NCBI RefSeq assembly: GCF_040436345.1
Contig: NC_133238.1
Location: 12,354,126 to 12,418,125, forward strand
Direction: 5' to 3'
DNA: 64,000 nucleotides
Source: Pagrus major
Taxonomy: Eukaryota; Chordata; Actinopteri; Spariformes; Sparidae
Shown: piece after piece, positions 1 through 15,400 of the stretch
Position numbering within the stretch: the first letter of the stretch is position 1
Layout: the number at the start of each line of letters is the position of its first letter
Made by a program: the position numbers and the translations under genes
The notes under the pieces: model-generated
Database searches by the model: none
What the model was told of the DNA's origin: nothing
The model's input: only the letters and a program-made list of their open reading frames with translations

Positions 1-403
1 CTTTGGTTCTTTCTGTTTTACTCTCCTCTCTGCACTTTCAAGTAAAGTACATTTCCCATTCAACGGTCAAATAGGAAATAATTACAGTACGTTACAGTGG
101 ATTCTGGCACCTCCACAACTCGCTGCTGTAAAGGTGGTCTTCTCTATCCAGTTCACACTTCAGGTCAAGGAAATCCTGCTATGTTTTGGTTCCAGCTGTG
201 AACACACTTTTTTGGTTCTGAACCAATTTATCTTTGGTCAAAATACTCAGAGTCGTTGAAAATAAAGTCTGTTCCATGTTGTGGAAAAGGGATATCTGAG
301 AAAAAAATAACCCAGATCACTGGAGTGCCCATTTTCTTTCATCTTTTCTCCTGAAAATATCTGCAATGATACCCTCTCTATAGTTGTGTAAATGTGTAAA
401 TAC
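1..403 (-). other. slc4a10: slc4a10 intron 2 (partial)
   Basis: This stretch follows coding exon 2 of slc4a10 on the minus strand. It opens with the donor ggtatttac just below position 404. I see no further exon before the left edge of the window, so the next exon must lie outside. Confidence 0.7.
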
Positions 404-3400
404 CTTCTAGTTCTTCCTTCTCAAAGTTGGTGTTGAGCATGGAGCGTGTGCCCCCGCGGTCCACCACGGCCTCCTCATCAGTTCTCTGGAAGAGACACAC
501 ACAGCGACAGAGAGTATGAATAATTTACATATTTAATATTTTTCTCAGACGGATACACCCACATGGTAACACTCACTAATAAATTGTAAAACATGTATAG
601 TTAAACTTTAGATAATAGTTATTTCACTGTTAACAAACACATACATTTTTTGATTGTAAAGTTGCAACTGATGTTTATAAAGCTTGACAATCACTTTATA
701 AATGGTAATAAAATAAAATATTATATATATAATAATAATATAAATATTCATCTTATTAATGATGGTTCTTACAAAGTGTTACCACACACATATACAATAA
801 GATATGAAGCACACAAAGGCTAACATTTCTCCTTTCCCCGGTGCTGATCTCTGACTGGACAGTCTTAATGGCACATCATATCGGGTCCAAGGAGCCTTTC
901 TGTCCTCTCTGAAGCAAAATCCATATTTCATCTACATGCTACAAGTTGTTATATAAGAGCACATTGAGCGCACCCGCCCACCCTCCTCTTCCCACCCACC
1001 CTCCTCTTCCCACCCCCACCACTGCCTAGTGGGAGGATGTGTCCTCAAATAAATACTCACGCACGCACAGAGAAACTCAGCATTATAAGGCTAACTTCCA
1101 CCGACTGTCACCATGGCAACAAAAGGCAGCCAATCGTAATTTGTAAAGAAAAATAAATAAATAAATAAAAGCCACGCTCATCTGCTGAGTGCCAGATTAC
1201 GCTGTTTTTTGAGTCATGGTTTTAAAAAAAGAATGCATCATTGTGCGTAAGCTGTAAATCATGTTGAAACGCTTCGACACCCACACCTCTGGCAAGACGA
1301 GGTACTCTGTGACTGGAGCAACTGGGAGGGAGGGACTGGTGCTAATGGATTCAACAAACTGCTCTTCTGGTTACTATTAATAGCTCTGACCTTGAAAAAT
1401 GAAACAGGGATTGGTCTGTGAATGCTAACTCTGCTTTAAATATTTAATGACAACACTGGCTTGTTATTCGTGGGGCTTTAATTGTTTTGCAGCAGGATGG
1501 AAACTTACACATCATCTGATCCTGGACAGAAATACTGCCACACAGCAAAAATTGTCAGTTCTGATATGGTAAAAATTAACACCACGTGACTGTGTGTCTG
1601 CGTCAGAGCTATTTTAGCTCTTTTGATCGTTGCCCTAAAGCCATATCAACTCTAATCAACATTTATCAACTCAAAAAGAGTCACTGAAAACCAACCCTTA
1701 TGAACTGAGGCTTGAACATGAGGCTGCATGTATCGAGTCATGATTATTTTAGCCAGTGGACAGTGATATTGACAGTTTTAGCTCTACTCATCAAACTGAA
1801 AGCTTTTCTGTCAGGGCAGCTGCACGCCACGAACACCAGAACAAAAAGTTGTCATGGTGACGCCTCCTCCATCACCTTCTCCCTCCTGTCCTGCCTCCGT
1901 CCAGTCTCTCTGCATGTGTGTGTTTGTTGTGAGTCTAGTGTTTATCATTTAGATCATGTGTCCTCTGCCCTCTGTTGTCCTTGTTGAATTTGCTGCAGGT
2001 CTCCTGACTGTGTACCTGTTCTGCATGAGGTCATTAGTGTCGTAACAGCAACTTCTTTTCAAGTCGTTGTACCTGATGTTACCTTGCTGTTATTTAACCG
2101 TTGTGGAATGTAATTATTAAAGGGGCACTATGTAGTTTGGAGAAGAAATTCAAACACATAATCTAAATATTTACAATATCAATGAGGTAGTAATAAAGAG
2201 TCAGAAATGTTTATTTTTCCATAACTGAATAAACAAGCTTTCTCAGAGGAAAATAAGGACCCCAGGACACTGTTTGAAGCTAGAAAGGTGGCAGGGTCCG
2301 CCACATATAAACAAAGTAAAACAGTATGAAATTGTGTTGTCCTTTAAGGTCAGTTTGTTTATTCAGTAATGAGAAAGAAGAGAGTTTGTTTATTTAGTTT
2401 GCTCAGTTTGTTAAGACAGATCTGTAAGTTTTGTATGTTTGTCTGACGTGACCCAAGTTATAAATAATCCACCTAAATACTACGCCTGTAGTAAAAAATA
2501 ATTAAATCTCATGTACTTTAAAACCTCAGTGTTGGCAGGCATGGTGCAGGAGGTGGAAGTCTGCCAGGTTTTTCAGGTTGCTAACTGATGACTAGCTAGC
2601 TCTGAGAGATTTTGTGATTATATAAATTCATGTATAAAATTGAGAAAAAAAACATACCAAACTGACTACTTCAAGCCAGTTCCCAGCGTTTAAGCCCTCC
2701 ATGAATGTAATATTTGTAACTTTCTGGTCTAATGCTGAATAATTTTGAGTTAACGCAGATGTGAAACTGAGGGATACAGGCTATACTGCAATAACAACCC
2801 AGGAGGCATATGCTGCGCTGCATTGTGACAAGCTAAAGGTGCCTGATGCTGGCCATCAATCTCTGATCCCCAGAGATTAAGCAAGAGCACTGGTGCTACA
2901 ACAGTCCCTCACACACACAGAGAAACACACACACACACACGCTCACACACATGGGCATCCATGTGAGGCAGACAGATGCTGACAGCTGACGTGGTGGGCT
3001 TACTGTATATAGGGACATTAACAGAGCCAGACATGCAAGGCCACATACTGTACACTGGGCCAGATGGGGATTCATTATCAAGTCTCTGTAGACAGACTTC
3101 CCTAGATTTCCCCTGACAGATAGTTCATGGTAATCTGAAAGACTCTGACATCTTCTTAATGTGCTAATTTCGTCATTGTCTGTGCCTGTGCATTCCAATT
3201 CACTCCGATCCAAGGCTGACCACTGCACGTAATCTACTGTGAGAAGAGCACAGCACTCAAGACCCAGAGCTAATATCGCAAACCAAGGGTGGCCGTAATA
3301 ACTAAATAAAGAACTGACAAACCTGTCTACTAACTGTTACATTTCTTATCTTTTCCCCCCTGTGGTCGTGACAGCAACAAAGATGTGAGTGTTTGTGACA

Positions 3401-6400
3401 AGCCTGGGAGAGGAGCAGGGAGGTTGGCAGTGCTGGTTGGCCCTGCAGGTCCCAAGGGAAACTCCCTCAGCCTCACTAACACACTGTGTCGACCCATGAG
3501 AACCACACACAGCTAAATACAGCTAGTGTGCAGTTCAAAGCCCCAGCATGAGCACCTGAATGCAACAGAATGAGCATTTTAAAAACCAGTCAGATTAACT
3601 GTGTGTAACCTCCTGAGTCTATATAACACAACAAGTACTCTGATAGCCTCAGGTCCTCTATATCTATCCTGCATCTCCCCTGCATTAGCACTGCAGTGGT
3701 CACTGCAGCACCGTTTATAACAGGCAGGCTGTAAAACATGAGGAAAAGGTACAATGCAGCCATATTTCATTGTAAAAAGTAAAAAACGTAAGCATCTAAA
3801 CACTGTACCCTGGTTTCTGATCACTCTGTGCCATGCTCGCATGTGCATCATCAACACAATTTATTAATAAGTATCTCCAAGTAATTTATCATATACAATC
3901 ATACACTGTAATGAAACTTGTTCTTGGCATTTCATTTTACCCATCCCTCAGGAGCAGTGGGTAGCCAACAGACGTCTCCCAGGGACCTACTCCACATGCA
4001 GGCCAGCACCTTGGTCAAGTGCACTGACCGCAGAATTAACCTAATATACATGTTTTGTTGGTGGGGGAAACCGGAGCACCCGGAGGTGACAACACAAGCA
4101 CAGGTGGAACACACAGTCTCCACACAGGAAGGCTGGGAATCGAACCAAAGAGGCAGCAGTGCTACTGAGCCACCGTGCTGCCTAATAGCTGATCAGATGA
4201 TCAACATGCTGACAGAAATGGCAACCAGAAACTAGACTTTGCTAATCCGTAACTGTAGCTGATGCAAAATGAGCCAATACAAACTGAGGAAACTCAGTCT
4301 CCAGTGTCTCCAGGTTTCTGCTTATCCAGCACATGGACGATCAGAAAGCTGGATATTGTTATGATCAGGTACAAAGGACATTTTTCATGTTCCCAATATG
4401 ATTAAAACCAAGATAAGATTCAGAGCATAGCTGGTAGACACTAAAACTCCACGCATTTGTTTAAACCAGGCCTTGAAAGCGACATCATGTCACATCATTG
4501 GTTAGCTTTAAAAGCTACTCTTACCAACTTTGAATCCAGTAACACAAGTTAGATGAACTACATAAAAAAACAAACTCAAGTTAGAGACACTCATTCCTCT
4601 GAGAGACTTTAAAGTTCCTCTAATATCTTTAAAAACGTTAATTTAATAATTATTTAAATGGTCTGAGCTCGGTTGAGCAGAACCCCTTTGCTCAACTTGA
4701 CTACTCCTTGATCCAAGGTTGTGGTCCAGGCCGACTCCCGTCAGATGAAATAGCCACTTAGCTGAGCTACTTGATACAGTTTTGGAGCTACCTTCCTATT
4801 TAAAGGTGCAATATGTAAGAACTGGCCACCTATCAAATTCCGTCTCCAAGCAAATAGAGAGTAGCATATCACAGGAGTACCCGCTAAACGCTGCTAACCG
4901 TGGCTGCAATTAGCTTGTTAGCTCAGTTAGCAATGCAGGTAGCAGTCCTATTAGTCAGTGCCCACCACCGGAGGCCTGAGTTATACACTGAGACTATCGT
5001 GTCTTGAGGTACAAAGCAGTACTTGAAAGGAAGGGCCGGCGCTAGCTGGTTACCATGCTAACTACAGTAGATAAAACTGTTATTTGGTCACATTCTGTTA
5101 ATAAAGTTTTAAAGTAAAATTCTTACATATTGCACTTTTAAATAGTTGTCTGAACAAGCTGTGTTTGCTTCTCATAAAATGTACAGTTTTCAGTCCTACT
5201 TTACCTTTCTGATGTCAGTTTCCATCTCAAACATGCACCTGCCTGTAGACAGACCTCAAAGGCAACGTGCAGTTTGGCCTCCTAAAGAGAAAGTGGCCTT
5301 TTTTCTGGGCTGTCTTTTAAAATAAATAAATAAATAAATGTTCTTTCCTGTTCGCGGACATCCTGCCCTGCTGAACAAATATATTGATTCAATCAAACTA
5401 TCAAATCGGGAGCTTGGTGTTCCCCTGCGATGCCCTCTACCCTCCCTCCCTCATGGTTTCCTGCCACAGCAGTGTGCACTGTCTGGGCACTCATTTTACT
5501 TTTATATTGATACTAATTGATTAGTTTACTAATTGATTGATTGATTGCTTGATCTATTTAGCAGCTCGACATGTGCCAGCTAGCTAACAGTTGCTAGTAA
5601 TGCTGAAATCAGTGAAATATAAGAGTCCTTGTGTCCTCTCTACTGAACATGCTTAGTTAGAACGAAGCATTTGTCCATTGGCTCAAAAGGGAAAATAGTG
5701 AATAAGAGAGGCTGAAATCCACTTCCTTTTCCTAATGGATCTCTATCTTTTAGTTACAACAAAGCCTGATACTATGACCCTCTCTGCTTACATTTACACT
5801 TAGGGCATTTTAGCAGATGCTTTTTTTGTCCAAAGCGTTGTCTGCTCTGTCCCAAACAAAGCTTTACCCTGCTCAGTAGGACAGATGAGCCAGAATCTCC
5901 TCCCTGCAGGTTCCTGCTTCTATTTATAGACACTGGTTTCTCTACTTCACGATACTGACCCCAGACCAGCCCAGAGAGTCGCATCCCCTGCTCACCAATC
6001 TGGGCTGAAATTAATCTGCCAGCCTTTACGGAAGGATAAAACCTTGTCTCTGACCATGGGATCAGTGATGGAGGGCCCTGTGTGGTGGTGGAGAGAATTA
6101 AATCGGCCGTTTCTCCGTTGGTCTGCCGGTCGGTGATGAAGGCTTCAGGGGGGAACAGGAGCACGGACCACGTGATCAAGACCACTGGGGAGTTGGGATG
6201 GGAGGGGTGGGGGTAGCCATGTGACCAGGCATGATGAGTAGACACGCGATAACAAAACATAAATTTATGTCTATATCTTTTATCATCTATCTTGGTTTCA
6301 TCATAAGCCACTTTGCTTTACAAGTCATTGATTTGTTTGTTTGTATGTAGCCTCACAAACACTATTGTACAATGTAGGCTGCACATGTACTGTACACACA

Positions 6401-9400
6401 GAGGAGCACACATCATGCATATAAGCCCGCTAATGCATACAGTCCCTTTGCAGGCAGTGGTGTGATGGGGAGGAGCAGTGTGGATGAATGAGCACAGGGG
6501 TGAGGAGGAACAAAAGGCTTCAGGCCTGGAAACGAACCGAGGACCAGAGGATGTTCTAATGTCACACAGTGTTAACGGGCCGTGTGTGTGGTCATGTATG
6601 TGCCCACAGCTCGAGCATTTGTGCAGTGATGGTTAAGTAGAGCATCGTGACCTTCATGAGAGGGGCTTGACATTGGACTTCGTCTGATTGGGATTCAGTG
6701 CACATTCTGTAGATGCGTGCGGTAAAGCTGCGAAGTCGCTAGCACAGATGCTCTTGGTCATAAAGGAGGTAATCAGTTGTTCATTTGACTTTTTATTTAT
6801 ATAGAAAGTAAAGAACAAAGATCTGATTCAAATCCTGATTGGTGTTGGTTTGCCCTGATTGGTGTGTGACATCACTTTTATTCCCAGCTGATCCCCTCCT
6901 ACTTCAAACCAGTGTCAATATCAGAGAGAGAAAAAAGACAGAAATCTGTCATGTGAAATGATTGTTCTTATTTTGGCAGAAAATGATGTGATCATGCAGG
7001 ACCCCACCAGCTGAGAGCCTTTAAACCTCCTTTTCACTTACTCTACTGATCTACATCCATGCTCTATTGTTGTGTGCACATAAAAACCTGAAGCTAAGTG
7101 TAATTTTGTTTCCCTTAGAATGAGCCTTTTACGTATATCTACATATATAGACATATTGCACCGACATGTTTCTACAGTAGCCCAGTATAGACAATCCAAA
7201 CACTGGCTCTGAAGAGAGTTTTTCACATTTTTCGCAGTTTAGCAGGGATTGTAGGAGTTTTTTTTTTCTAGAATACCACACTGGACCTTTAAGTCCCCAA
7301 ATGTCTTGTCTAACTCGCTATTTAAAGGCAATTTGACACATCAAAGTCTGTTTACAGGTGTAGGGGAGTACTACTGCATGTGAAAAAAAAGTTGTAGAAA
7401 GTCTTTCGTGCCTCCGGGTGTGATGTCTGATAATTTGCCTCAAGTGAGTCAGCATCAGTTGGGTCTGAACACTTCAAGTTTGAACATGAAAGAAAATCTG
7501 GAGGAGGGAGTTAGAAAGAAATAAGATGCCACTCATCATCTCTGCTTGAGGCTTGTAGAGTACACTTTAAATAGGCAAAAGTAATTCTCCAGCATACAGT
7601 ATTATGTATATCTAGTTCTATAGCCTGAATAAAGGTTTTTTATTTTAGTATTTTCTTCCTGAAGAGACTTAAACCTAGCAACAAAAATCTGGGTAATTTC
7701 CCCGGCAGCTACAAAACATTTAGCAATGAAACAAATCTCTAGAACAGCCTAAATCTGTCACAGGATTACCACCAGCGTTCCCCTCCGACGAACAGGTGTC
7801 CCTGGAAGCACTGAATCTAGAGTTACAGCTTTCCCACAGGTTGATATATTGTTTGTGGTGGTCGTGACCAAGCTGGATGTATCTGGGGGGCTGCAAAAAC
7901 TACCAATTGCACTTAAAAGCACCATTACAGCAGACTTTTTAATCAATCTGTACTTTGAAATGTGATTTTAGACAGGGGCCACTCAGATAAATTCTATTCA
8001 AGGGAAACACTGGAGGCATTTCTAAACCTATTCATCCACCACCACTCAAAACCTGATTACACACCTCAGGCTGCTCCACGTGCGGTCCGTGTCCCTGACC
8101 ACTCATCCTAATGAGTTTCATGTCTGACATTGTTAAACAGTGCCTCCGGAGGATCGAGTGATTGACCCAAAAGGGCCGACAAAAGCCAGTGTGTCCTCGG
8201 CATCACCAGCCGGCCACCACCCTCGCTTTTGTAAACACATCTGGTGAAGACTGGTGAGCGGAAAAAGAACTAAAGATCGTGGGAAAGCAGGAAATAAAAA
8301 ACATCCATGCACTCACTGAATCCTACTAATTAATATTCATTGTTTTAAAATCTTACATGGGACAAAGGATGAGAAAACCTTCTCCGAATAATCCTGTACA
8401 CAACATCTTGTGGTGTATTTTCAACTGATACAGTCCAAAAATAAACCCAGCCACCGTAGAAAGTGACCTGAAATGTGTCTGAACATCCTGCTCCAAAAAC
8501 ACTAACAAGACTCATCTTACTCTCTGAATCTCCTTGACAACGTGCTCCACTTTCCTCCTGACTCCGACCTCTCAATGTTAGTCCAGTTAAAGGTGAACGC
8601 CACTCAATTGAAACAATGTGACAGCCAAGTCAGCGTTCCTCCACATGTAGACCACCCGGCCACAGCTGAAGAGGGAATGTAAGACTGGCTTGTCATAGCA
8701 CATGGTGTACAGCCTGGAGCTACTGAAGTGACAATGACTTTGTTGACTAATGTTGTTTGTATGAATGCACAGATTGTTGGAGGGCACTTTTAATGACAAT
8801 CAATGACATTTTCATTTAAAGGAGCACATAGATTATGAAAATTATATGTCTCTTGTGGCTCAGGAGGAGCTCTAGAGTAAAAAACTAATGATTTAATAAT
8901 TACAGAAAGCCTGTATTACAGTCTGAAGGTGTGGAGAGTGAAAGAAGAAGAAGAAGAGGTCATTTAGGAGGCAGTAAGGGTCTAATGAGTTCATCTTCCC
9001 ATAGATAATGTTACGTGACTCACAGTTGGAGCCATTCTTCGACTCAGATCAACATGAAACTCTCCTGTCTCCTCGTCGCTCAAAAAGATGAACAGCTGCA
9101 TCAGAAAATATCTGATTCTTTGATAAAATTGTGAAGATATGCCTGTGCACATAAAAACGAGAGACAAGACTCCCAAGGGCAAAGCATCCAATCACTGAGC
9201 TAAAACTTCTGTCAACTGAATTAATAAACTGGTTGCAAATGTAAATTATGGTCCCATTTAAAGTAAAATAGATGATAAAGCAGGGGATGCTTTAGGTTGT
9301 GGCTACCTTGTGATTGACAAGTCATTATCTTTGAGTTGTCAGTCAGATCCAATCAGGATATCCTCCCCAGCTCTACCCTCTTGTCCAAATATGATCACTT

Positions 9401-12400
9401 TTGGCTGCAAAAACCCAAGATGGTGACGGCCATGGTGCCAAAATGATGGTGAAATCATGGTGGGGTTACACTTAATTAAAAGCTTAATTTAATACTAAAT
9501 CAAAAGATTTAATAAATCACATGCACAGTCAATTGACCTTCAATTGACCCTGGTCAATTACAACAGAAGCTACTTTTCTTTTTCCAGTAAAATCTGGTAA
9601 ATCTGTCCTCTAGACCCCCAAACACTCTATGATGTACCCTGGGATACTACAACCTCAGATTACAAAGTAACAGCACGCTCACCCCATACACCTTCACCCC
9701 ATCCCCTTGAGATACAAATACAGCAATCAGCTGTCAGCAGTGTGGACAGTATGCTACTAAGGATTGGGAGCTTCCTACTTAAAGTAGTAGAAATACTGTT
9801 GTAGTATAAATAGCATACTTTTACTACTTGCAAGAGCGTTGATCTGTGTTATAGTGTTTGGGGCACCTACTACCCAATTATATCTCCTTTTCTGTCTCTC
9901 TGTCCAACTCTGCTACCTGTGTTGAAGCTTTGCTAAGTTACTCATGGACGAGGCTAGCTATGTAAGCTAACTAAGCTGACTAACATTACAATACAGTCAA
10001 GGAGGACGCCAATAATGTTTACATCCCGCGCTGATATGAGCAAGAGCCTCTCGTCCAGGAGTAGATGCCTGCTTCCTTATTTTTCCGGTGGCATCAGTGT
10101 GAACAAATGCTTTGAACTGATGTTATTGGTCTTAAAGTAAAAAAACATGACTCTGAAAACCTATTCTGTGATGATTTTGCGTATTCCACTAATAAATGCA
10201 AACAAACTACAGAAGAAACACGACTCCTTTCTACAAAGACAAAAAAGAAACAGGACTGCTTCACATGTAGCTCTCAGAAACCACTCATTTATTTTACAAG
10301 AGCCTGGCCTAATGATGAAAGGATGAAAACTCCTTTCGAACTGATGCTTTGGCTTTCAGTGTTCACAGACATAGCAGTCGTTGCAATAAGGATTAGTCTG
10401 CAAAACAAAAATGAAAATCTTTAATTTCATGTCCTCTTATTTTCGTACAGTCAGATTGTTACCAGCACATGGAAACAAAAACACAAGATGTAATGGAAAG
10501 TGAATGCAACACAGGCGGGCATATTAACTATCCGGTGATGTTATCTTTCAGACGTGACTAGTTATAAAACAACAGAGAAGATCTGTTCGACTGTCAACAA
10601 CAGATTTGTCTGAGAGCTTGTATTCCATTTTCTCGGCCAGTGTAAATCACAGACCTATTGATTCTCACAGGCTCCGTTCCAGGAATCTGTGCACATTATC
10701 ACATCGCTCTCAGGGAGGCAGATATGTGCCCTCATTCCTGTGTTCTCCTGAGGCTTTCACAACAGCAGGGATGATTAATGTTTACATTACTATACCTTAA
10801 GATCTAGGCCAGGAGGTGTGGCCTTAAAATCATATTTGATAGAGTAAGTTGCACACATTCTTTCACAGCAAGCTCAGAAAATATCCAAGCACGTGGCGTT
10901 TCATGCAAAATCCTTTGGTTTAAATGTCAGTCTATTAACTTCCAATCTGCTTTAGTGGACTTTATATACATGCTAAGAGTGATTTTATAGCTTCTAGCTA
11001 GCTAAGAGTGGAGATGGATTATCAGCAGCTGTACAAGCCTTGTGATTGGCCTACAGCTTCTGTTGTCATGGTTTTCATCCCTACAGATGGCCACGGTTAC
11101 TGTGGCAATAGCAGCAGGATCAGCATCGGCAGCATCACAGGGAAGAATATGCTAAATACACCGGGAACATCTCTGCATCATCACTTCTCTCTAACCTCGT
11201 CAGACATATGGAGATGAGAGGTGTGGGCGCTGACCTCCATAAAAAGCAGGTTTTTAAAAGCTTCTCAGATTTGAACTTTCTGCGTGTCCTAAAAGCACAA
11301 AACCACCAGAAAAAAACTATGTACGTGACAAAAGTGCTCGAACACAAACAAATCCAGTGTTTCTGGCTTTTATTCGCCTTTTGTTCCCTCAGAGATCACC
11401 AGGGTCAGTACAGCGGGTATAAGCTCCTCACTCACCCCAGAATGACAGTCCCATCTGTCAGCAAACAGACCCGGGACCTTTCGCATGCACATCAGCACAA
11501 CTGGCCCTCTCTGCAAGCTTCCCTATCAACTATACATGCATTAACATTCTGCGGTTAGCAAGACTGAAAGAGCACACGCAAAGCTTTTTCTGGCAAATAT
11601 TCTTCATCTACTGTTGGTATTATTTAACATCAATGTCACAACAATAGTGCCGTCAAAACAGTCTCAAACGTGGCTGGTTAACAAATGTACATTTCTGTAT
11701 GTTGCTAGATTTGACAACACTCAGCAAATTACAGCAAATTTACAGAAATGCTCTTTCTCTTACACCTTGAATACTTTTGCAACATCAGAGTAACCTACCT
11801 GATAAACAAATCCTTTACTGTGGTCCACTGAGAGCATGGTGTGCTTCCTTTAAGGTTGGGGCAGGATGCCCGCTAACTCCCCTTGTGCTTGCGGCAATGG
11901 TAAGACGAGAGGCTAAGGCTCAGGGCCTGAGCCCCGCTCTGGACTCAAGAGTGTGTTTTAGTGATTGTGTGTGAGAGTCAGAGAGAATAGCAGACACAGA
12001 TAGTGTCAGCTCCTCAGTCAAAGCCTCTCCTCTCTTCTCCTCAGCCGCTCTCCTCAGCCGCTCTTCCCATGCTGGAATATGGCAGCAGCCTCACTCCGAA
12101 AAGCTCCACGATTACTACATAAAAACAAAAGCACGGAGCTCAGCACAGCTCCGACTCTGCCTCTCCCTCTGCCTCCAACGGCTTTCATCCAGGGTAGCAT
12201 CAAATGTTTCTGACAAGCGTCCATCCGCCAATCCCCCCAGAGAGATTAGCGCTCTGACATCACCGATGCTGTGCTGTGCACAGTTCTGCTCTGCTGAGCC
12301 TCCAAGCAGCTCTGTAGCTCTGTTACCTAAGAGAAGCCTGAGGTCGCAGGGAGTCAAATAGCACCATCTTGCATGAGGGGCTTCACACAGTCCCAGTACA

Positions 12401-15400
12401 CCTCACAGCTACAGTGCCATAGTCACCACACACCTCAAGCAGGAGAAGCAGCTAGCTTACCGTATACAGGATGTGCATCTTTACGTGCATGCCTCTGTGT
12501 TTGCACAACCTACCTGAGGCAAAGAAGCTGTTCTCTGGCTGTAGTGCATTGTCAGCGAAATTGTGATCGAGGCACGGTGTGCTAGAAACAGATCCGGAGG
12601 AGCAAGCAACTATTTTTGCTGCACTGCCTGTCAAATTACAATAACGCTGTCTTTGTGGTTCATGTCATCTGATACTTTTTAAAGAAGACTTGTGATATTT
12701 TTACAGGTGAAGATGAGACAGCGAAACCACACTTAGCACTGCATCTCATTTTCCTCATCTTACCATCTGTCTCTCACGTCCTCCATCCAGCTCTGTACCC
12801 TCTGCCTCTACCTATCTCCATGCCCTCTTCATCGTCCTCTCCACTGACACTGCTATAATTAACCATGGAAAGGAGCACAGCCGGTCCAGGCTCCTAGCTG
12901 CGGTGGGGAAGGCTTCCTGCCTGCCTGCCAGTTTTGCACAGTTGGATCATCGAATCAAACAGTGATTTCACACTGATCCAAGAACAGCACGCTCAAAAGA
13001 ACAAGCCCAGGCAGCTCCGGCAGACTTCCTCCGTCTGTTCTCGCTGGTCTTCTCAAATTCGACCAATCAACCAGCCCTAAGTGGACAGCCTGGCAGACGG
13101 CCTACGATTATGTCAGGGTTGTAATTAGGACCACGTCAGTTTAAGTCCAAGTCAAATCCAGGACCAGTGGTACTCGAGTTCAAGTCAAGAAGTGGTCAAC
13201 AGAGGTTCAAGACCTAAGTGCTCAAAGCATTTTAAACAGCAGGTTCACCAAAGCAATGCTAATGATGCTTGATGCTTCACCAGCTAACACGCAGACAACA
13301 CAAGTGATGGGAAATGGACTCTATTAACCAAAGACAATTAATACAACCTCCCTTTGCTTTCCCTTGATGAGTGGCAATGGCTGAGGCATGCCAAAAACAA
13401 TGTAAAATACAGGATTTATCTCCACATTGTCCATTATTTTCTTCTTCTGGGACACCATGTTGTACATTATGACTTAGCTAATTCATTAGAGATTGACAAA
13501 TCAGTTAATGCGCAGAAGTTTGAGGACTACAGTCCCCTACAATTGTCATACTGGTTCAAAATTACACGAAACATCCATAAAATTACACACTTTAAAAAAT
13601 AGTTTTAGGGCATTTTCCCACCTGAAAGTCCAAACCAAGGTTGTGACCAAGGTTTGGGTTTTTGTCATACAATGCAATCATTCCAGCAAACTAAGGCATG
13701 TGCATACCTATGTTCTGTTGTCTTCACCTATGTGAGCTACCTCTTCCTATACTTGCAATTGATTGGTTTGTTGAATGGATAGATTCAGTTTGTTGTCACT
13801 AAGATAGTATTATTATGGCATTACTACCAGAAGCACCAACTTCATGTGTGATACCCATGTGCTACCTTGGCTCATTTGCTTTTATTGTGTTGGTTTTCCT
13901 TTTTCCAGTTCTGACAATAGCCTGCCAGAGCTTCTTGTAATTGGTCCAAAAGAGCGAAACATCCAAAAAACAACGGACTGAACCATAGTTTCATTGGATC
14001 TAGGCTGAGACCACCTCTTTTTGTCAGACAAAGGTTCAGCTGTTTGGTCCGGGCTGTGGCCAGGGTGAGCTTTCACACCTGTAATTTTGGTTTTGGATTA
14101 AACCACGAATCCAAAAGACTCAAACAAGTCCAAGTCAGAGCAGATAAAAGGAGGTAAGTCAAAAAGAGCCAAAACTGGCAGAGAGTCCATTCAAGCTTTA
14201 GTTTATGAGCCAGGAATGCCCCTCAGATCCTCCGGCTCTTCTCTTTTAGCTGTTCCACAAAGCAGTAAACATTTGGTGAAAACATTTGGTGATGCTGCTC
14301 TCAGCCATGATGCTCCGAGCCGCTGGAACAGCCTGCTGGATGTGAAAGGAGCTGGAAAAATGTATACTTTTTTAACGTAAAGTAAAAACCTACTGTATCT
14401 ATTCAGCCTGGCTTTTATATTATGTCTTATAATCTTATGGTTTCAGTGTTTATACCTCATAATACCACATCATAACTCTTTCTTTTTTTATCTTTATTTT
14501 ACTGTTTATCATTGTTGTTCTGTTCTATTTTATTTTATTAATATTTTTACATGTAGTAGTTTATTTTACCTTCATCGTTATTGTTATGGCTTGTATTTAT
14601 CTTTAAGTCTTTATTATTTATGATTTCTTTTACTTTTCTTGATATCCCATGATTTTTTCAATCCCTTGTAAAGCACTGTGAAATGCATTTTCATATGTTT
14701 GAAAGGTGCTATATAAATAAAGTTTGGTTGAATGATTGATTGAAAATGAGTTCTCAAGACTGGATTCAAGATTAAAGGAGTACTTGGACACTTTTGTAAA
14801 TACGCTTACAGATAAGAACATAGATGGACAGATTCCTGTCCAGCTAAGCTAACCAGCTGCTAGCTCTAGCTTCATAATTAGGGCACAGCTACTAAGGAGT
14901 ACAAAGGTTAACACTGCAGTGATAAAACAACAAATATGACAAATATCCCTGCATCCGTACAATATTTCGGACTGAAGAAAGTTCTGGTAAAGAGAGGCTT
15001 CACAGTTTGGCCAGTGGCACACACTTTGTGCTCAGCCTTGTCCTCAGTCTGGCCCACAGCCCACAGTTGCATAAGCAATATTTTTGTCAGAACAGATGAC
15101 ATGCATGCATCAAAACTCCTCTCCGGCCGGCTTGATTGTCTGCCTACACTCACATCCTGCGAGCTCTTCAAAGCCATTTCACTTAACTCCCATTATCTAT
15201 TGTTATTTATTTAGCCAGCCTGTTCTCAGCCTCGCGTGGTGGCTGCCAGATGCATAGTGACATGTGTGACAATAGTGATCTAAAAATACATGACATCTGC
15301 TACTCAAGCTGGCTAATTTAAGACATAAACCAAATACAGCTGTGCAATATTACTGTAGATTGTAGATTATAGAATACATGGATTAAGAGCCATCACACTT

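Noticed and set aside
4136-4182. tRNA-like A/B-box sequence on the minus strand
   Set aside because: No acceptor stem or anticodon arm can be formed and the following sequence matches a widespread fish repeat, so this is a repeat head and not a tRNA gene.
5772-6311. 179-codon minus-strand ORF, among the longest single ORFs in the window
   Set aside because: Its C-terminal part translates a common teleost repeat tail, and the rest has no recognisable family, splice structure or start context. It lies inside slc4a10 intron 1.
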